Source: an uncultured Butyricicoccus sp.
GTDB taxonomy: Bacteria; Bacillota; Clostridia; Oscillospirales; Butyricicoccaceae
DNA: 64,000 nucleotides
Assembly (NCBI GenBank): GCA_934532985.1
Contig: CAKTAV010000004.1
Location: forward strand, 1 to 64,000
Direction: 5' to 3'
Of this stretch, positions 34,899 to 43,463 are shown in pieces. The notes under the pieces were generated by a model. That model did not search any database and was not told the origin of the DNA. It saw nothing but the letters and a program-made list of their open reading frames with translations. The position numbers were made by a program, and so were the translations under genes. Every line of letters starts with the position of its first letter. Positions within the stretch are counted from its first letter, which is position 1.

Positions 34899-35465
34899 TC
34901 AGGGAACTGTGTTTTCCTCTTCGTCCGCGCGGACAATCGCCATCAGACGAATCGCTCCATATTTGTATTGCTTACGCACGACCATACTATCCGGGCATCG
35001 GATCTCGTCATTTATAGAGCTTTCGCATATTATTATACCACCCAAACGCAGGATGTCAAACAATTCTAACAATTTTAGGGAAGTATTTAACAACTCTCCG
35101 CCATACGGCGGATCCAAAAAGATGATGTCGAACTGCCTGCCGCGCAGCGATTCCAGCGCCGCTTCAAAGTTTCGCCCGATGACCTCCGCGCGATCCTGCA
35201 CCTTGGCGTCCGCAATATTTTTCCGAATCACCGACAATGCCTTCGGCGCCGCATCACAGAATACCGCATGAGCCGCGCCTCGGCTCAGCGCCTCAATGCC
35301 CATCTGACCGGTTCCCGCGAACAGATCCAGCATGTCGCCGTCCATCACATAATTCTGTACAATATTAAACACCGATTCCTTCACGCGGTCTGTCGTCGGA
35401 CGTGTGTCTTTTCCCGGCACCGGCGTCAAATGTTTTCCCCGCGCGGACCCGCTGATTACTCTCAT
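34899..35465 (-). CDS. rsmD: 16S rRNA m2G966 methyltransferase
   Basis: Methylates G966 of 16S rRNA. It has 188 residues. Motifs are MRVISGSARG at the start, TRPTTDRVKESVFNI, the S-adenosylmethionine loop LDLFAGTGQMGIEALSRG, and catalytic DPPY at 118-121. It overlaps uvrC by 4 bases (ATGA) and precedes coaD, a common pairing in Firmicutes. Confidence 0.95.
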   Translation of the reverse strand: MRVISGSARGKHLTPVPGKDTRPTTDRVKESVFNIVQNYVMDGDMLDLFAGTGQMGIEALSRGAAHAVFCDAAPKALSVIRKNIADAKVQDRAEVIGRNFEAALESLRGRQFDIIFLDPPYGGELLNTSLKLLELFDILRLGGIIICESSINDEIRCPDSMVVRKQYKYGAIRLMAIVRADEEENTVP

Positions 35466-37300
35466 TTCGGTTCCTCCTTTGTATGGAAATGGTCATAAAC
35501 CGCCTGCGCGGTGTTCTTCGGGACGATTTCCGCCAGCTGGTCTACCCCGGCCGCACGAATCGCCGCAATGCTCTTAAACTGCCGCAGCAGCTGCTCCCGT
35601 CGCTTTTGTCCAACGCCCGGAATGCTCTCCAGCTGCGATTTCATCGTACTCGAGCCGCGCAGACTGCGCTGGTATTCAATCGCAAACCGATGCACTTCCT
35701 CCTGCATCCGTCCAACCAGTGCGAACACCGCCGGTACCGTCGCAATGCCGAATTCGCACCCATCCGGCGCCACGAGGCCGCGCGTGCGATGGTGGTCATC
35801 CTTTACCATGCCGAACACCGGACGATCACACGCAAAGCGATCCATCACGCGCTTTGCCACGCGGACATGACCCAGTCCGCCGTCAATCAAAAACACATCC
35901 GGCAAAACGGAAAACCGTTCGTCGCCGTCCGACCATCGCTGCATTCGGCGAATCAACATCTCCTCCATCGCCTGATAGTCATCCTGTCCGTTTGCCACGC
36001 TGCGAATCTTAAACCTGCGATAGCGGTTTTTCTTCGGCTGTGCGCGTTCAAACACAATCATTGAGCCAACGGTATTCGTTCCGGACAGATTGGAGATGTC
36101 ATACGCCTCCATAACCTCCGGCGTATGTTCCAATCCCATCATCTGACCAAACAGTTCCAGCGATTTCAGCCGCTTTTCCCGTCCGGTCTCCACGCGGACA
36201 ATCTCCTCCCGCGCATTTTTTAACGCGATTTCCATCAGCTCCCGCCGCCGTCCGCGCTGCGGCACGGACAGTGTCACCTTGCGCCCCGCTACGGAGGTCA
36301 AAAACTCCGCCACCGCGTCCATATCTTCAATTTCATGCGACAGCAGAATCAACCCCGGCGCCATGCCGCGCAGCGAATAATACTGCTTAATATATCCGCC
36401 GATTGCCTCCGCTGCGTCCTCCTCCGATGTGCCGTCTGTGAGCGTATATTCTTTTTCCTGTAAATTGCCCGACAGATAGTGCAGCGTCACCAGGCAGCCG
36501 CGCGTCTGTCCCTGCACAAACGCCACCAGATCCATATCCGCAAAGCCGCTCGCCACAACCTTTTGCTGCTGCCCGATGCGAAGGATCGCCCGATATCGGT
36601 CGCGCAGCTCGGCCGCCCGTTCAAATCGCAGTTGCTCCGACGCCTCCAGCATCTCCTGCTCCAACGAATCTGCCAGCTCCTGATAATGTCCTTCCAGTAT
36701 GCGCACCGCCTGCGACACCCGCTCGGCGTATTCCTCTTCGGAAACAGCCCCAGAGCATGGCGCACAGCAGCGTCCCAATTGAGCATTCAGACAGGGGCGT
36801 TCCTTCCCGATGTCGCGCGGCAGCACACGGCGGCAAGTCCGCAGCCCCATCACCCGGCTTACAGCGTCAATCGCCTGAAACGCCGCACCACGTCCGCCAT
36901 ACGGCCCTAAATACCGCGCCGCGTCCTTCTGCACACGGCCGACAACCGAAAACGTCGCATACGGCTCGTGCGTCGAGATACGCACAAACGGATAGCCCTT
37001 ATCATCCTTCAGCAGAATGTTATACTTCGGCTTATACTTTTTAATCATAGAGTTTTCCAGCACAAGCGCTTCAAATTCACTGCGGCAGACGATGATGTCG
37101 AAATCATCAATATGGCTGACCATTTTGCGCGTCTTTGGGGAATGCCGCGCCTCCTTCTGGAAATACTGCGAGACACGATTTTTCAGCGCCTTTGCCTTGC
37201 CGACATAAATGACCTCCCCGCGCACATCCTTCATGATATACACACCGGGCTCCCGCGGCAGAGCCAATACCTTCTGATGCAATTCTTCCCTATTGGGCAC
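35462..37300 (-). CDS. uvrC: UvrABC excinuclease subunit C
   Basis: Makes both incisions in nucleotide excision repair. It has 612 residues. The GIY-YIG nuclease domain comes first (PGVYIMKDVRGEVIYVGKA, about 15-90). A cysteine cluster follows (RTCRRVLPRD and RPCLNAQLGRCCAPC, likely the Fe-S site of UvrC), then the UVR motif near 210. The RNase H-like nuclease domain (EAYDISNLSGTNTVGSMIVFE) and C-terminal helix-hairpin-helices (LESIPGVGQKRREQLL) complete it. The start is GTG at 37300, with AGGAGG 7 bases upstream; a GTG at 37321 overlaps that site. Confidence 0.96.
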   Translation of the reverse strand: MPNREELHQKVLALPREPGVYIMKDVRGEVIYVGKAKALKNRVSQYFQKEARHSPKTRKMVSHIDDFDIIVCRSEFEALVLENSMIKKYKPKYNILLKDDKGYPFVRISTHEPYATFSVVGRVQKDAARYLGPYGGRGAAFQAIDAVSRVMGLRTCRRVLPRDIGKERPCLNAQLGRCCAPCSGAVSEEEYAERVSQAVRILEGHYQELADSLEQEMLEASEQLRFERAAELRDRYRAILRIGQQQKVVASGFADMDLVAFVQGQTRGCLVTLHYLSGNLQEKEYTLTDGTSEEDAAEAIGGYIKQYYSLRGMAPGLILLSHEIEDMDAVAEFLTSVAGRKVTLSVPQRGRRRELMEIALKNAREEIVRVETGREKRLKSLELFGQMMGLEHTPEVMEAYDISNLSGTNTVGSMIVFERAQPKKNRYRRFKIRSVANGQDDYQAMEEMLIRRMQRWSDGDERFSVLPDVFLIDGGLGHVRVAKRVMDRFACDRPVFGMVKDDHHRTRGLVAPDGCEFGIATVPAVFALVGRMQEEVHRFAIEYQRSLRGSSTMKSQLESIPGVGQKRREQLLRQFKSIAAIRAAGVDQLAEIVPKNTAQAVYDHFHTKEEPK

Positions 37301-37332
37301 GTCGTTTCCTCCTCTCTCCACACATTACATAG

Positions 37333-37362
37333 GAAAAAAGCGCCGCATATGACAGCGGCGCT
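37333..37362 (-). terminator. Intrinsic terminator after the HPr-like gene
   Basis: Perfect stem AGCGCCGC (37339-37346) with GCGGCGCT (37355-37362), 8-base loop, then TTTTTT on the minus strand. It separates the HPr-like gene from uvrC. Confidence 0.92.
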
Positions 37363-37381
37363 CTGCATTTTTTTACAAAAC

Positions 37382-37660
37382 TTATTCGTTAAAATTCGAA
37401 TCACTGAAATTGGACTGGATCAGCTCAACCAGTGCAGCAACAGCTTCGGATTCATCCGGACCATCCGCAATCAGCGTGATGGTCGTGCCCTTGGTGATGC
37501 CAAGGGAAAGGATGCCCAGAAGGCTCTTTGCATTGACACGGCGCTCTTCCTTCTCTACGAGAATGGTGCTCTTAAAGCCATTTGCACATTGAATGAAGAA
37601 CGTTGCCGGACGCGCATACAGTCCGACCTGATTCGTTACCTGAACTTCCTGAGAAAACAT
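37382..37660 (-). CDS. HPr-like protein with Tyr in place of the phosphorylatable His15
   Basis: A 92-residue HPr-fold protein. The PTS phosphohistidine motif GLHARPA reads GLYARPA (Tyr15, codon TAT), so it should not carry phosphate from Enzyme I. The HPr kinase site is intact: KSLLGILSLG with Ser46. This recalls Bacillus Crh, in which His15 is Gln and only Ser46 is phosphorylated for CcpA-type carbon control. A Crh-like signalling role is likely but unproven. The start has TAGGAG 9 bases upstream. It is a single-gene unit with its own promoter and terminator. No other PTS gene is in the window. Confidence 0.9.
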   Translation of the reverse strand: MFSQEVQVTNQVGLYARPATFFIQCANGFKSTILVEKEERRVNAKSLLGILSLGITKGTTITLIADGPDESEAVAALVELIQSNFSDSNFNE

Positions 37661-37718
37661 ACAGCATCGCTCCTATAGTATCATAAATTTATTGACATCT
37701 ATTTTACAATATATTAAT

Positions 37719-37766
37719 AGAATACCTGTTTTTTGCGATTTCGTCAATATACTTTTGTTACAAAAG
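37719..37766 (-). promoter_or_regulatory. Promoter of the HPr-like gene with upstream palindrome
   Basis: Minus strand: -35 TTGACG (37742-37747), 17-base spacer, -10 TATTCT (37719-37724). Directly upstream of the -35 is CTTTTG-taa-CAAAAG (37752-37766 on either strand), a 6+6 inverted repeat that could be an operator. The surrounding 200 bases are very AT-rich. Confidence 0.7.
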
Positions 37767-37861
37767 CATGAATGAAAAAATTTGATTTTGTAGTCATTTA
37801 CTATTTTCCACTCATTTTTCTATCAAATCGCAACAAATATTTTATATAAACATAATCTGTT

Positions 37862-40255
37862 TTATTTAAATTCTACAATTGTGACGCCCATATCGCCCTC
37901 TCCGTAGCGACCATTGCGAATGCTACGAATATGCTTATCATGCCGCAAGTGGTCTTGTACCGCCGCACGCAATGCGCCCGTTCCCTTGCCATGGATGATC
38001 GTCGCCACATCCATGCGCGCCATCAGACAATGCGAGATATACTGGTCCAGCTCCAGCAGCGCCTCCTCTACCATCATGCCGCGCAGATCCAGCTCGCTCT
38101 GTGCCGTTGCGCGGCTCACCTCGCGCGGCGCCGAGCCCGACCGACGCACCGCCGGTTTTGCCGCCTTCTTCGGCTTGGCAATCAGCTGAAGCTCGTTTTC
38201 CGGCACATTCATTTTCATGATGCCCGCCTGCACAAAGACATTGCCGTCCTTGTTCGCCGGTTTCAGCACGGTGCCCTTGACGCCGACATTGACCAACAAA
38301 ACGGCATCTCCCGCGCGCAGCGGACGGTTGGCGTCCTGCTCCACCGTCTTTTTCTCGCGCTTCATCGCCTTCTTTTCCGCCTGTGTCAGCGTGCTACGCA
38401 GTGCCGCGCGCGCCGCCGCCAAATTCTGCTCGGCCGGATTGGTCTTGGACTGCTTCTTGACCTCTTCCAGCTGCGACATGACGGTCTCGGATGCCATGCG
38501 GGCGTCCTTGATAATCGCCTCTGCCTGCCGACGGGCACGCTCCAGAATCGCATCCGTCTCATCCTCGGTGCGTCCCTTGAGCTGCGCGGCCTTATCCTTT
38601 TCCGACTGTGCCGTACGGCGGAGACGATTCGCGTCCTCGCGTTCCTTTTCCAGCTTGTGGCGCTCGGTCTCCAGCTTTTCAATGACATCCTCAAAGCGGA
38701 CATTTTCCGCCGAGATCTGCTCACGTGCCCGATCAATCACGGATGTCGGCAGACCCAAACGCTTCGCAATTGCAAACGCATTGGATTTACCCGGCACGCC
38801 GGTCAGCAGACGATAGGTCGGCTGGAGCGTGCGCACATCAAATTCACAGGAGGCGTTTTCTACACCCTGTGTCGTCAGCGCGTACACCTTCAGCTCCGAA
38901 TAGTGCGTCGTTGCAGCAACCAGCGCGCACATCTGACGTCCGAATTCAATGATCGATACTGCCAGCGCGGCGCCCTCTACCGGATCGGTACCTGCACCCA
39001 GCTCATCGAACAAGATCAAATCGCCCTGATGGCACTTGTCCAAGATAGAAACCGTATTTTTCATGTGCGCCGAGAACGTGGACAGTGACTGTTCAATGCT
39101 CTGCTCGTCGCCGATGTCCGCATAGATATTTTCAAACAGGCACACGCTGCTCTGCTCATTCGCCGGAATGTGCAGACCGGACGCCGCCATCAGGCACAGC
39201 AGACCCAGCGTTTTCAGACTGACGGTTTTGCCGCCTGTGTTCGGGCCGGTGATAACCAACGTATCATACTGCTCACCAATCGCAATGTCAATCGGCACCG
39301 CCTTTTTCTGATCTAGCAGCGGATGACGCGCCCGCAGCAGATTGACACGAATATCCTCGTTGATCTGCGGCGCACAGGCATTATAGCGGAACGACAGCCG
39401 CGCCTTGGCGAAAATAAAGTCCAGCTTGCACAGCACGTCATAGTCCGACGCAATGCCGTCCGCACAGTCTGCTACTTCGGAACTCAGCTCCGCCAGAATG
39501 CGCTCAATCTCTGCCTTTTCCTTACCCTGCAACACTTTAATCTGGTTGTTGGCGTCCACAACCTGCGACGGTTCAATAAACAGCGTCGCGCCGGAGGACG
39601 AAACGTCATGCACCATGCCCGGCAAATCGCCGCGGTGCTCACTCTTTACCGGAATAACATAGCGTCCGTCGCGCTGGGTAATCAGGCTCTCCTGCAAATA
39701 TTTCGAGTAGGACGGCGACGAAACGATATGGTTCAGCGTTTCCCGCACGCGGGAGTTCTGCTGGCGCATCTGACGTCGGATGTTGGCCAGCTCCGACGAA
39801 GCCGCATCCGCCACCTCTTCCTCGCTGATAATCGCGCGGTTGATCTTCTGCTCCAGATACCGGTTGGTCTGAATGCGGCGAAAATCCTCATCCAGTGTCG
39901 TCGGCTCGCCTTTTTCTTCCTGCTCTGCGCCGTATTTGCTCACCTGTGTCGCCGCATGCAGCAGGGACGCAATATCCAGCAGCTCGCGCGTGCTCAGCAC
40001 GCCGCCGTGATCGGCGCGGCTCAGCGAGGCCGCCACCTCTCGGATGCCGCCAAACGTCGGTGTGCCGCTGGTCGTCATCATGTGCTTGGCGTCCTCCGTC
40101 TGCTGAAGCAGCAGACGAACGTCCTCCACATCGTGCAGCGGACGGAGATCGCGCGCCTGCGTCTTTGCCTTTCGGCTGACGCAGCACTCGCCCAGCTCAC
40201 GCAAAATAGTATAATATTCTAATGTTTTTAGACTTTTTTCTGATAGCTTACTCAT
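37862..40255 (-). CDS. mutS2: MutS2 family ATPase with Smr nuclease domain
   Basis: A 797-residue protein. The MutS-type core and clamp come first, then an ABC ATPase (Walker A ITGPNTGGKTVSLK near residue 335, DELGAGTDPVEGAAL Walker B/D-loop). A long coiled coil (about 510-640) and a KOW-like segment (GDAVLLVNVGVKGTVLK) follow, and the C-terminal Smr domain (DLRGMMVEEALLEL, then IIHGKGTGALR) ends it. It lacks the mismatch-recognition domain of MutS1. MutS2 acts on branched DNA and, in Firmicutes, on collided ribosomes. It is last in the yqfC-to-mutS2 operon, 21 bases after recO. Confidence 0.96.
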   Translation of the reverse strand: MSKLSEKSLKTLEYYTILRELGECCVSRKAKTQARDLRPLHDVEDVRLLLQQTEDAKHMMTTSGTPTFGGIREVAASLSRADHGGVLSTRELLDIASLLHAATQVSKYGAEQEEKGEPTTLDEDFRRIQTNRYLEQKINRAIISEEEVADAASSELANIRRQMRQQNSRVRETLNHIVSSPSYSKYLQESLITQRDGRYVIPVKSEHRGDLPGMVHDVSSSGATLFIEPSQVVDANNQIKVLQGKEKAEIERILAELSSEVADCADGIASDYDVLCKLDFIFAKARLSFRYNACAPQINEDIRVNLLRARHPLLDQKKAVPIDIAIGEQYDTLVITGPNTGGKTVSLKTLGLLCLMAASGLHIPANEQSSVCLFENIYADIGDEQSIEQSLSTFSAHMKNTVSILDKCHQGDLILFDELGAGTDPVEGAALAVSIIEFGRQMCALVAATTHYSELKVYALTTQGVENASCEFDVRTLQPTYRLLTGVPGKSNAFAIAKRLGLPTSVIDRAREQISAENVRFEDVIEKLETERHKLEKEREDANRLRRTAQSEKDKAAQLKGRTEDETDAILERARRQAEAIIKDARMASETVMSQLEEVKKQSKTNPAEQNLAAARAALRSTLTQAEKKAMKREKKTVEQDANRPLRAGDAVLLVNVGVKGTVLKPANKDGNVFVQAGIMKMNVPENELQLIAKPKKAAKPAVRRSGSAPREVSRATAQSELDLRGMMVEEALLELDQYISHCLMARMDVATIIHGKGTGALRAAVQDHLRHDKHIRSIRNGRYGEGDMGVTIVEFK

Positions 40256-40276
40256 TTCTCTTGTCGTATTCTCTCC

Positions 40277-41038
40277 TCACGATTCCTCCGGAAACAGGGA
40301 ATGATAAAAATCCAGTGTGGAGCAGCGCACATCCAAATGGTATATGACATACTGCTCGCACAGTTTACCCAGCGCCGCCGCCGTTTCCTGATTCAGCTGA
40401 AACGCGTACAGCTTTTTTCCGTCGCAAAATAAGATATGGCGCATCGCCGCCAATACGCCGCCGGTCAGCGTGACATACGTTCCACCAATCCGCTTCCGGC
40501 AGTCGGCGCAGATCAGGCGGCCTTCCTCAATCAGAAACGATGCGCCCTCCGGAAATTCTGTCGTTCCACACGCACCGCATTGCAGCAAGTCCGGCGTAAA
40601 GCCCATCATGCAAGCCAAGCGTAGCTCAAACGCCGGTTTGACAATCTGTACCGGGCGATTCTGCTTTTCCAGCGCATACAAGGCGCGCAGGAACATCGGC
40701 AGCAGCTCGGTGGAAATCGCGTCCTCTTCCGCCGCTGCGCCCGCCAGCTCCGCCAGATAGCAGCACAGCGCATAACTCTCAATATTATTGGTAATCGTCC
40801 AAAACGGCATGTCCACCGCCGCATCATTTAAGGTATAGCGGCGTCCGGACTGATACAGCGTCAGCTCACTGTAGCAAAACAGCCGCACCGCCGTGACCAG
40901 CGAACCACGCTTGCGGCGAATACCGCGGCACAGCACCTCAATCTTTCCCAGCTCCGCGGTCAGGACGGTGATATACCGGTCGGTCTCCCCGAAGTCCGTC
41001 TCGCGGATGACCAAGCCCTTTACCGTAATATGCTCCAT
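40277..41038 (-). CDS. recO: DNA repair protein RecO
   Basis: A recombination mediator that loads RecA onto SSB-coated DNA with RecR. It has 253 residues. An N-terminal OB fold (VKGLVIRETDFGETDRYITVLT) is followed by a helical domain with a zinc site made by QCGACG and ICADC (two CxxC pairs). The start has only a weak ribosome site and lies 6 bases after era, so coupling is likely. Confidence 0.94.
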   Translation of the reverse strand: MEHITVKGLVIRETDFGETDRYITVLTAELGKIEVLCRGIRRKRGSLVTAVRLFCYSELTLYQSGRRYTLNDAAVDMPFWTITNNIESYALCCYLAELAGAAAEEDAISTELLPMFLRALYALEKQNRPVQIVKPAFELRLACMMGFTPDLLQCGACGTTEFPEGASFLIEEGRLICADCRKRIGGTYVTLTGGVLAAMRHILFCDGKKLYAFQLNQETAAALGKLCEQYVIYHLDVRCSTLDFYHSLFPEES

Positions 41039-41044
41039 AACGGA

Positions 41045-41938
41045 TTATTCATCCTCGTAGCCAAAGTTTCTCATCTGGTACTGGTTGTTGCGCCAGTCCT
41101 CCTTGACCTTGACCCACAGCTCCAAGAATACCTTCGTGTCCAGCAGCTCCTGAATATCCACGCGGGCCTGCGCACCGATCTTCTTGAGCATCGCGCCGCC
41201 CTTGCCGATGATAATGCCCTTGTGGCTCTTCTTTTCGCAGTAAATCGTTGCGCTGATCTCCATCAGGCCGTCGTCCCGCTCCTTCATGCGCTCAATCGCC
41301 ACGGCGGTACCGTGCGGCACCTCCTTGTCCAGTAAGAGCAGCATTTTTTCGCGGATGATCTCTGCCGCCAGCTGACGCTCCGGCTGGTCGCACAGCATAT
41401 CGTCCGGAAACAGCTGCGGACCTTCCAGCGCAAATTTTTCAAATTCGTCCAACAGAATGTCCGTATTCTCGCCGTTCTTCGCCGAAATCGGCACAACCGC
41501 GTCGAATTCATGCTTCTGCGCATACGCCGCGATAACCGCCAGCAGCTTGTCCTTTTCCACTGTATCAATTTTATTGATAATCAGCACGGACGGCATGTGA
41601 AATTCCTTGATGCGCGCAATCAGCTCTTCCTCTGCCGGACCGATGGACGGCGTCGGCTCGACAACCAGCGCCGCAATGTCCACGTCCGAAACCGTGTCGC
41701 GGACAATCTTTACCATGTAATCGCCCAGGCGCGAGCGCGGCTTGTGCAGACCTGGCGTGTCCTGAAAGATAAACTGACAGTTCCCGCGCGTCAGCACACC
41801 GGTAATCCGCGTGCGGGTCGTCTGCGGTTTATTGGAAACGATTGCAACCTTTGCGCCAATCAGCTGATTGAGCAGCGTGGACTTGCCGACGTTCGGACGT
41901 CCAACAATCGAAACAATCGCACTTTTTGTTACACTCAT
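41045..41938 (-). CDS. era: GTPase Era
   Basis: Ribosome-assembly GTPase that binds the 3' end of 16S rRNA. It has 297 residues. G1 GRPNVGKS is at 13-20, with G3 DTPG in FQDTPGLHKPRSRLG and G4 NKID. The C-terminal KH domain shows GVILGKGG-like KGIIIGKGGAMLKKIG. It overlaps ybeY by 4 bases. The ybeY-era linkage is widely conserved. Confidence 0.97.
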   Translation of the reverse strand: MSVTKSAIVSIVGRPNVGKSTLLNQLIGAKVAIVSNKPQTTRTRITGVLTRGNCQFIFQDTPGLHKPRSRLGDYMVKIVRDTVSDVDIAALVVEPTPSIGPAEEELIARIKEFHMPSVLIINKIDTVEKDKLLAVIAAYAQKHEFDAVVPISAKNGENTDILLDEFEKFALEGPQLFPDDMLCDQPERQLAAEIIREKMLLLLDKEVPHGTAVAIERMKERDDGLMEISATIYCEKKSHKGIIIGKGGAMLKKIGAQARVDIQELLDTKVFLELWVKVKEDWRNNQYQMRNFGYEDE

Positions 41939-42447
41939 AGTTCCTTCTCCTCTTCTCGCGTCAGTCCCAAGCTCTTCAGCACGGATTCCTCGTGTTCCCG
42001 TTGCAGCTGACGCTCTTCCTCGCTGCGCTCATGGTCATAGCCGACTAGGTGCATCATGGAGTGCACCGTCAAAAAGCCGCACTCTCGCTCCACAGAATGC
42101 CCGTATTCCTTCGCCTGCTGGCAGGCGCGGTCATAATTCAAAATCATGTCGCCCAGAAACAGTGAGCTGTCCTCCGGATTGCGCTCAAACTCCACGTCCT
42201 CCGGCCACTCCCCGTTGTAAAAATCCAGCATAGGAAACGACAGCACATCCGTCACCGTATCCTTTTCCCTTTGCTCCGCGTTGATCTGACGAATAGTCTC
42301 GTTGTCAACAATCGTCACATCCACAAAGCTGTTTTCCGGCGCCTGCTCCTGCTCCAGCGCGGCGCACGCACAGCGGCGAATCAGTGCCGACATCTCCGGC
42401 AGATTATCCAGCGATACCTCCGGCGTCACACGAATGCGATAGCTCAT
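41935..42447 (-). CDS. ybeY: Endoribonuclease YbeY (rRNA maturation)
   Basis: A zinc-dependent endoribonuclease for 16S rRNA 3'-end maturation and quality control. It has 170 residues. The metal site HSMMHLVGYDHE places His129, His133 and His139. TVTDVLSFPM is the other conserved stretch. Its start overlaps the phoH stop by 4 bases. Confidence 0.96.
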   Translation of the reverse strand: MSYRIRVTPEVSLDNLPEMSALIRRCACAALEQEQAPENSFVDVTIVDNETIRQINAEQREKDTVTDVLSFPMLDFYNGEWPEDVEFERNPEDSSLFLGDMILNYDRACQQAKEYGHSVERECGFLTVHSMMHLVGYDHERSEEERQLQREHEESVLKSLGLTREEEKEL

Positions 42448-43463
42448 GACCGTCCCTCCTTACGCGGCGGGCGGCGATTGCTGTCCGCCTTATTCCTCCG
42501 CAGCTCCTTCTGCTTTTCATAATTTTCATAGGCGCGGACAATGCGCTGTACCAGCTCGTGACGCACGACGTCACGGTCGGTCAGCGTACACTGCGCGATG
42601 CCCTCGACATTCTTCAGCACGCGCATCGCTTCCTTTAGTCCGCTCACGCGCTCTCCCGGCAGATCAATCTGCGTGATGTCGCCCGTGACCACCGCCTGTG
42701 AGCCAAAGCCGATACGCGTCAGGAACATTTTCATCTGCTCTGGCGTCGTGTTCTGTGCCTCATCCAAAATAATAAACGAATCGTCCAGCGTGCGTCCGCG
42801 CATATACGCCAGCGGCGCGACCTCAATGCTGCCGCGCTCCAGCAGCTTGGCAAAGCTCTCTGCGCCGAACATATCGTATAAGCCGTCATACAGCGGGCGC
42901 AGATATGGGTCAACCTTGCTCTGTAAATCGCCCGGAAGGAAGCCGAGCTTCTCGCCCGCCTCAACCGCCGGACGGGTCAAAATAATACGGCTGATCTTTT
43001 TGTCCCGATACGCGGCGACCGCGGCGGCAACCGCCAGATAGGTCTTGCCCGTGCCCGCCGGTCCAATGCCCAGCGTAATCGTATTGTTGCGAATCGCCTC
43101 CATATAGCGCTTTTGTCCCAGCGTTTTCGCCTTAATCGGCTTTCCCTTTGCGGTAATGCACACGACGTCTTTGCCTATCTCTGTGATCTGGTTTTCCCGT
43201 CCGTCGCGCACCAGTCCCAGCACATACTGCACCGTTTGCGTGCCAATGCTTTCACCGCGGGACGCCAGCGACAGCAGCGACTGAATCGTCCGCTGTGCCA
43301 GCGCGACATTTTCCGAATCCGCGCCGGATATTTTCAGCTCGCTGTCTCGGTTCACCACCGTGACATCCAGCTCTTTTTCCAATACCTTCATATTCTCGTC
43401 AAAGGCACCGAAAATGCCAATCAGCAATTCGATGGCCTCGACATGCATGGACAACTCTGCCAT
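42444..43463 (-). CDS. phoH: PhoH-like ATPase
   Basis: A 339-residue PhoH (PhoL/YbeZ type) protein. An N-terminal KH-like segment (about 15-70) precedes the ATPase, with Walker A GPAGTGKT at 134-141 and Walker B FIILDEAQNTTPEQMKMFLTR. Members are RNA-helicase-like ATPases linked to ybeY. Its ATG follows the yqfD stop directly (TAAATG). The ribosome site GGAGAG lies inside yqfD. Confidence 0.95.
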   Translation of the reverse strand: MAELSMHVEAIELLIGIFGAFDENMKVLEKELDVTVVNRDSELKISGADSENVALAQRTIQSLLSLASRGESIGTQTVQYVLGLVRDGRENQITEIGKDVVCITAKGKPIKAKTLGQKRYMEAIRNNTITLGIGPAGTGKTYLAVAAAVAAYRDKKISRIILTRPAVEAGEKLGFLPGDLQSKVDPYLRPLYDGLYDMFGAESFAKLLERGSIEVAPLAYMRGRTLDDSFIILDEAQNTTPEQMKMFLTRIGFGSQAVVTGDITQIDLPGERVSGLKEAMRVLKNVEGIAQCTLTDRDVVRHELVQRIVRAYENYEKQKELRRNKADSNRRPPRKEGRS

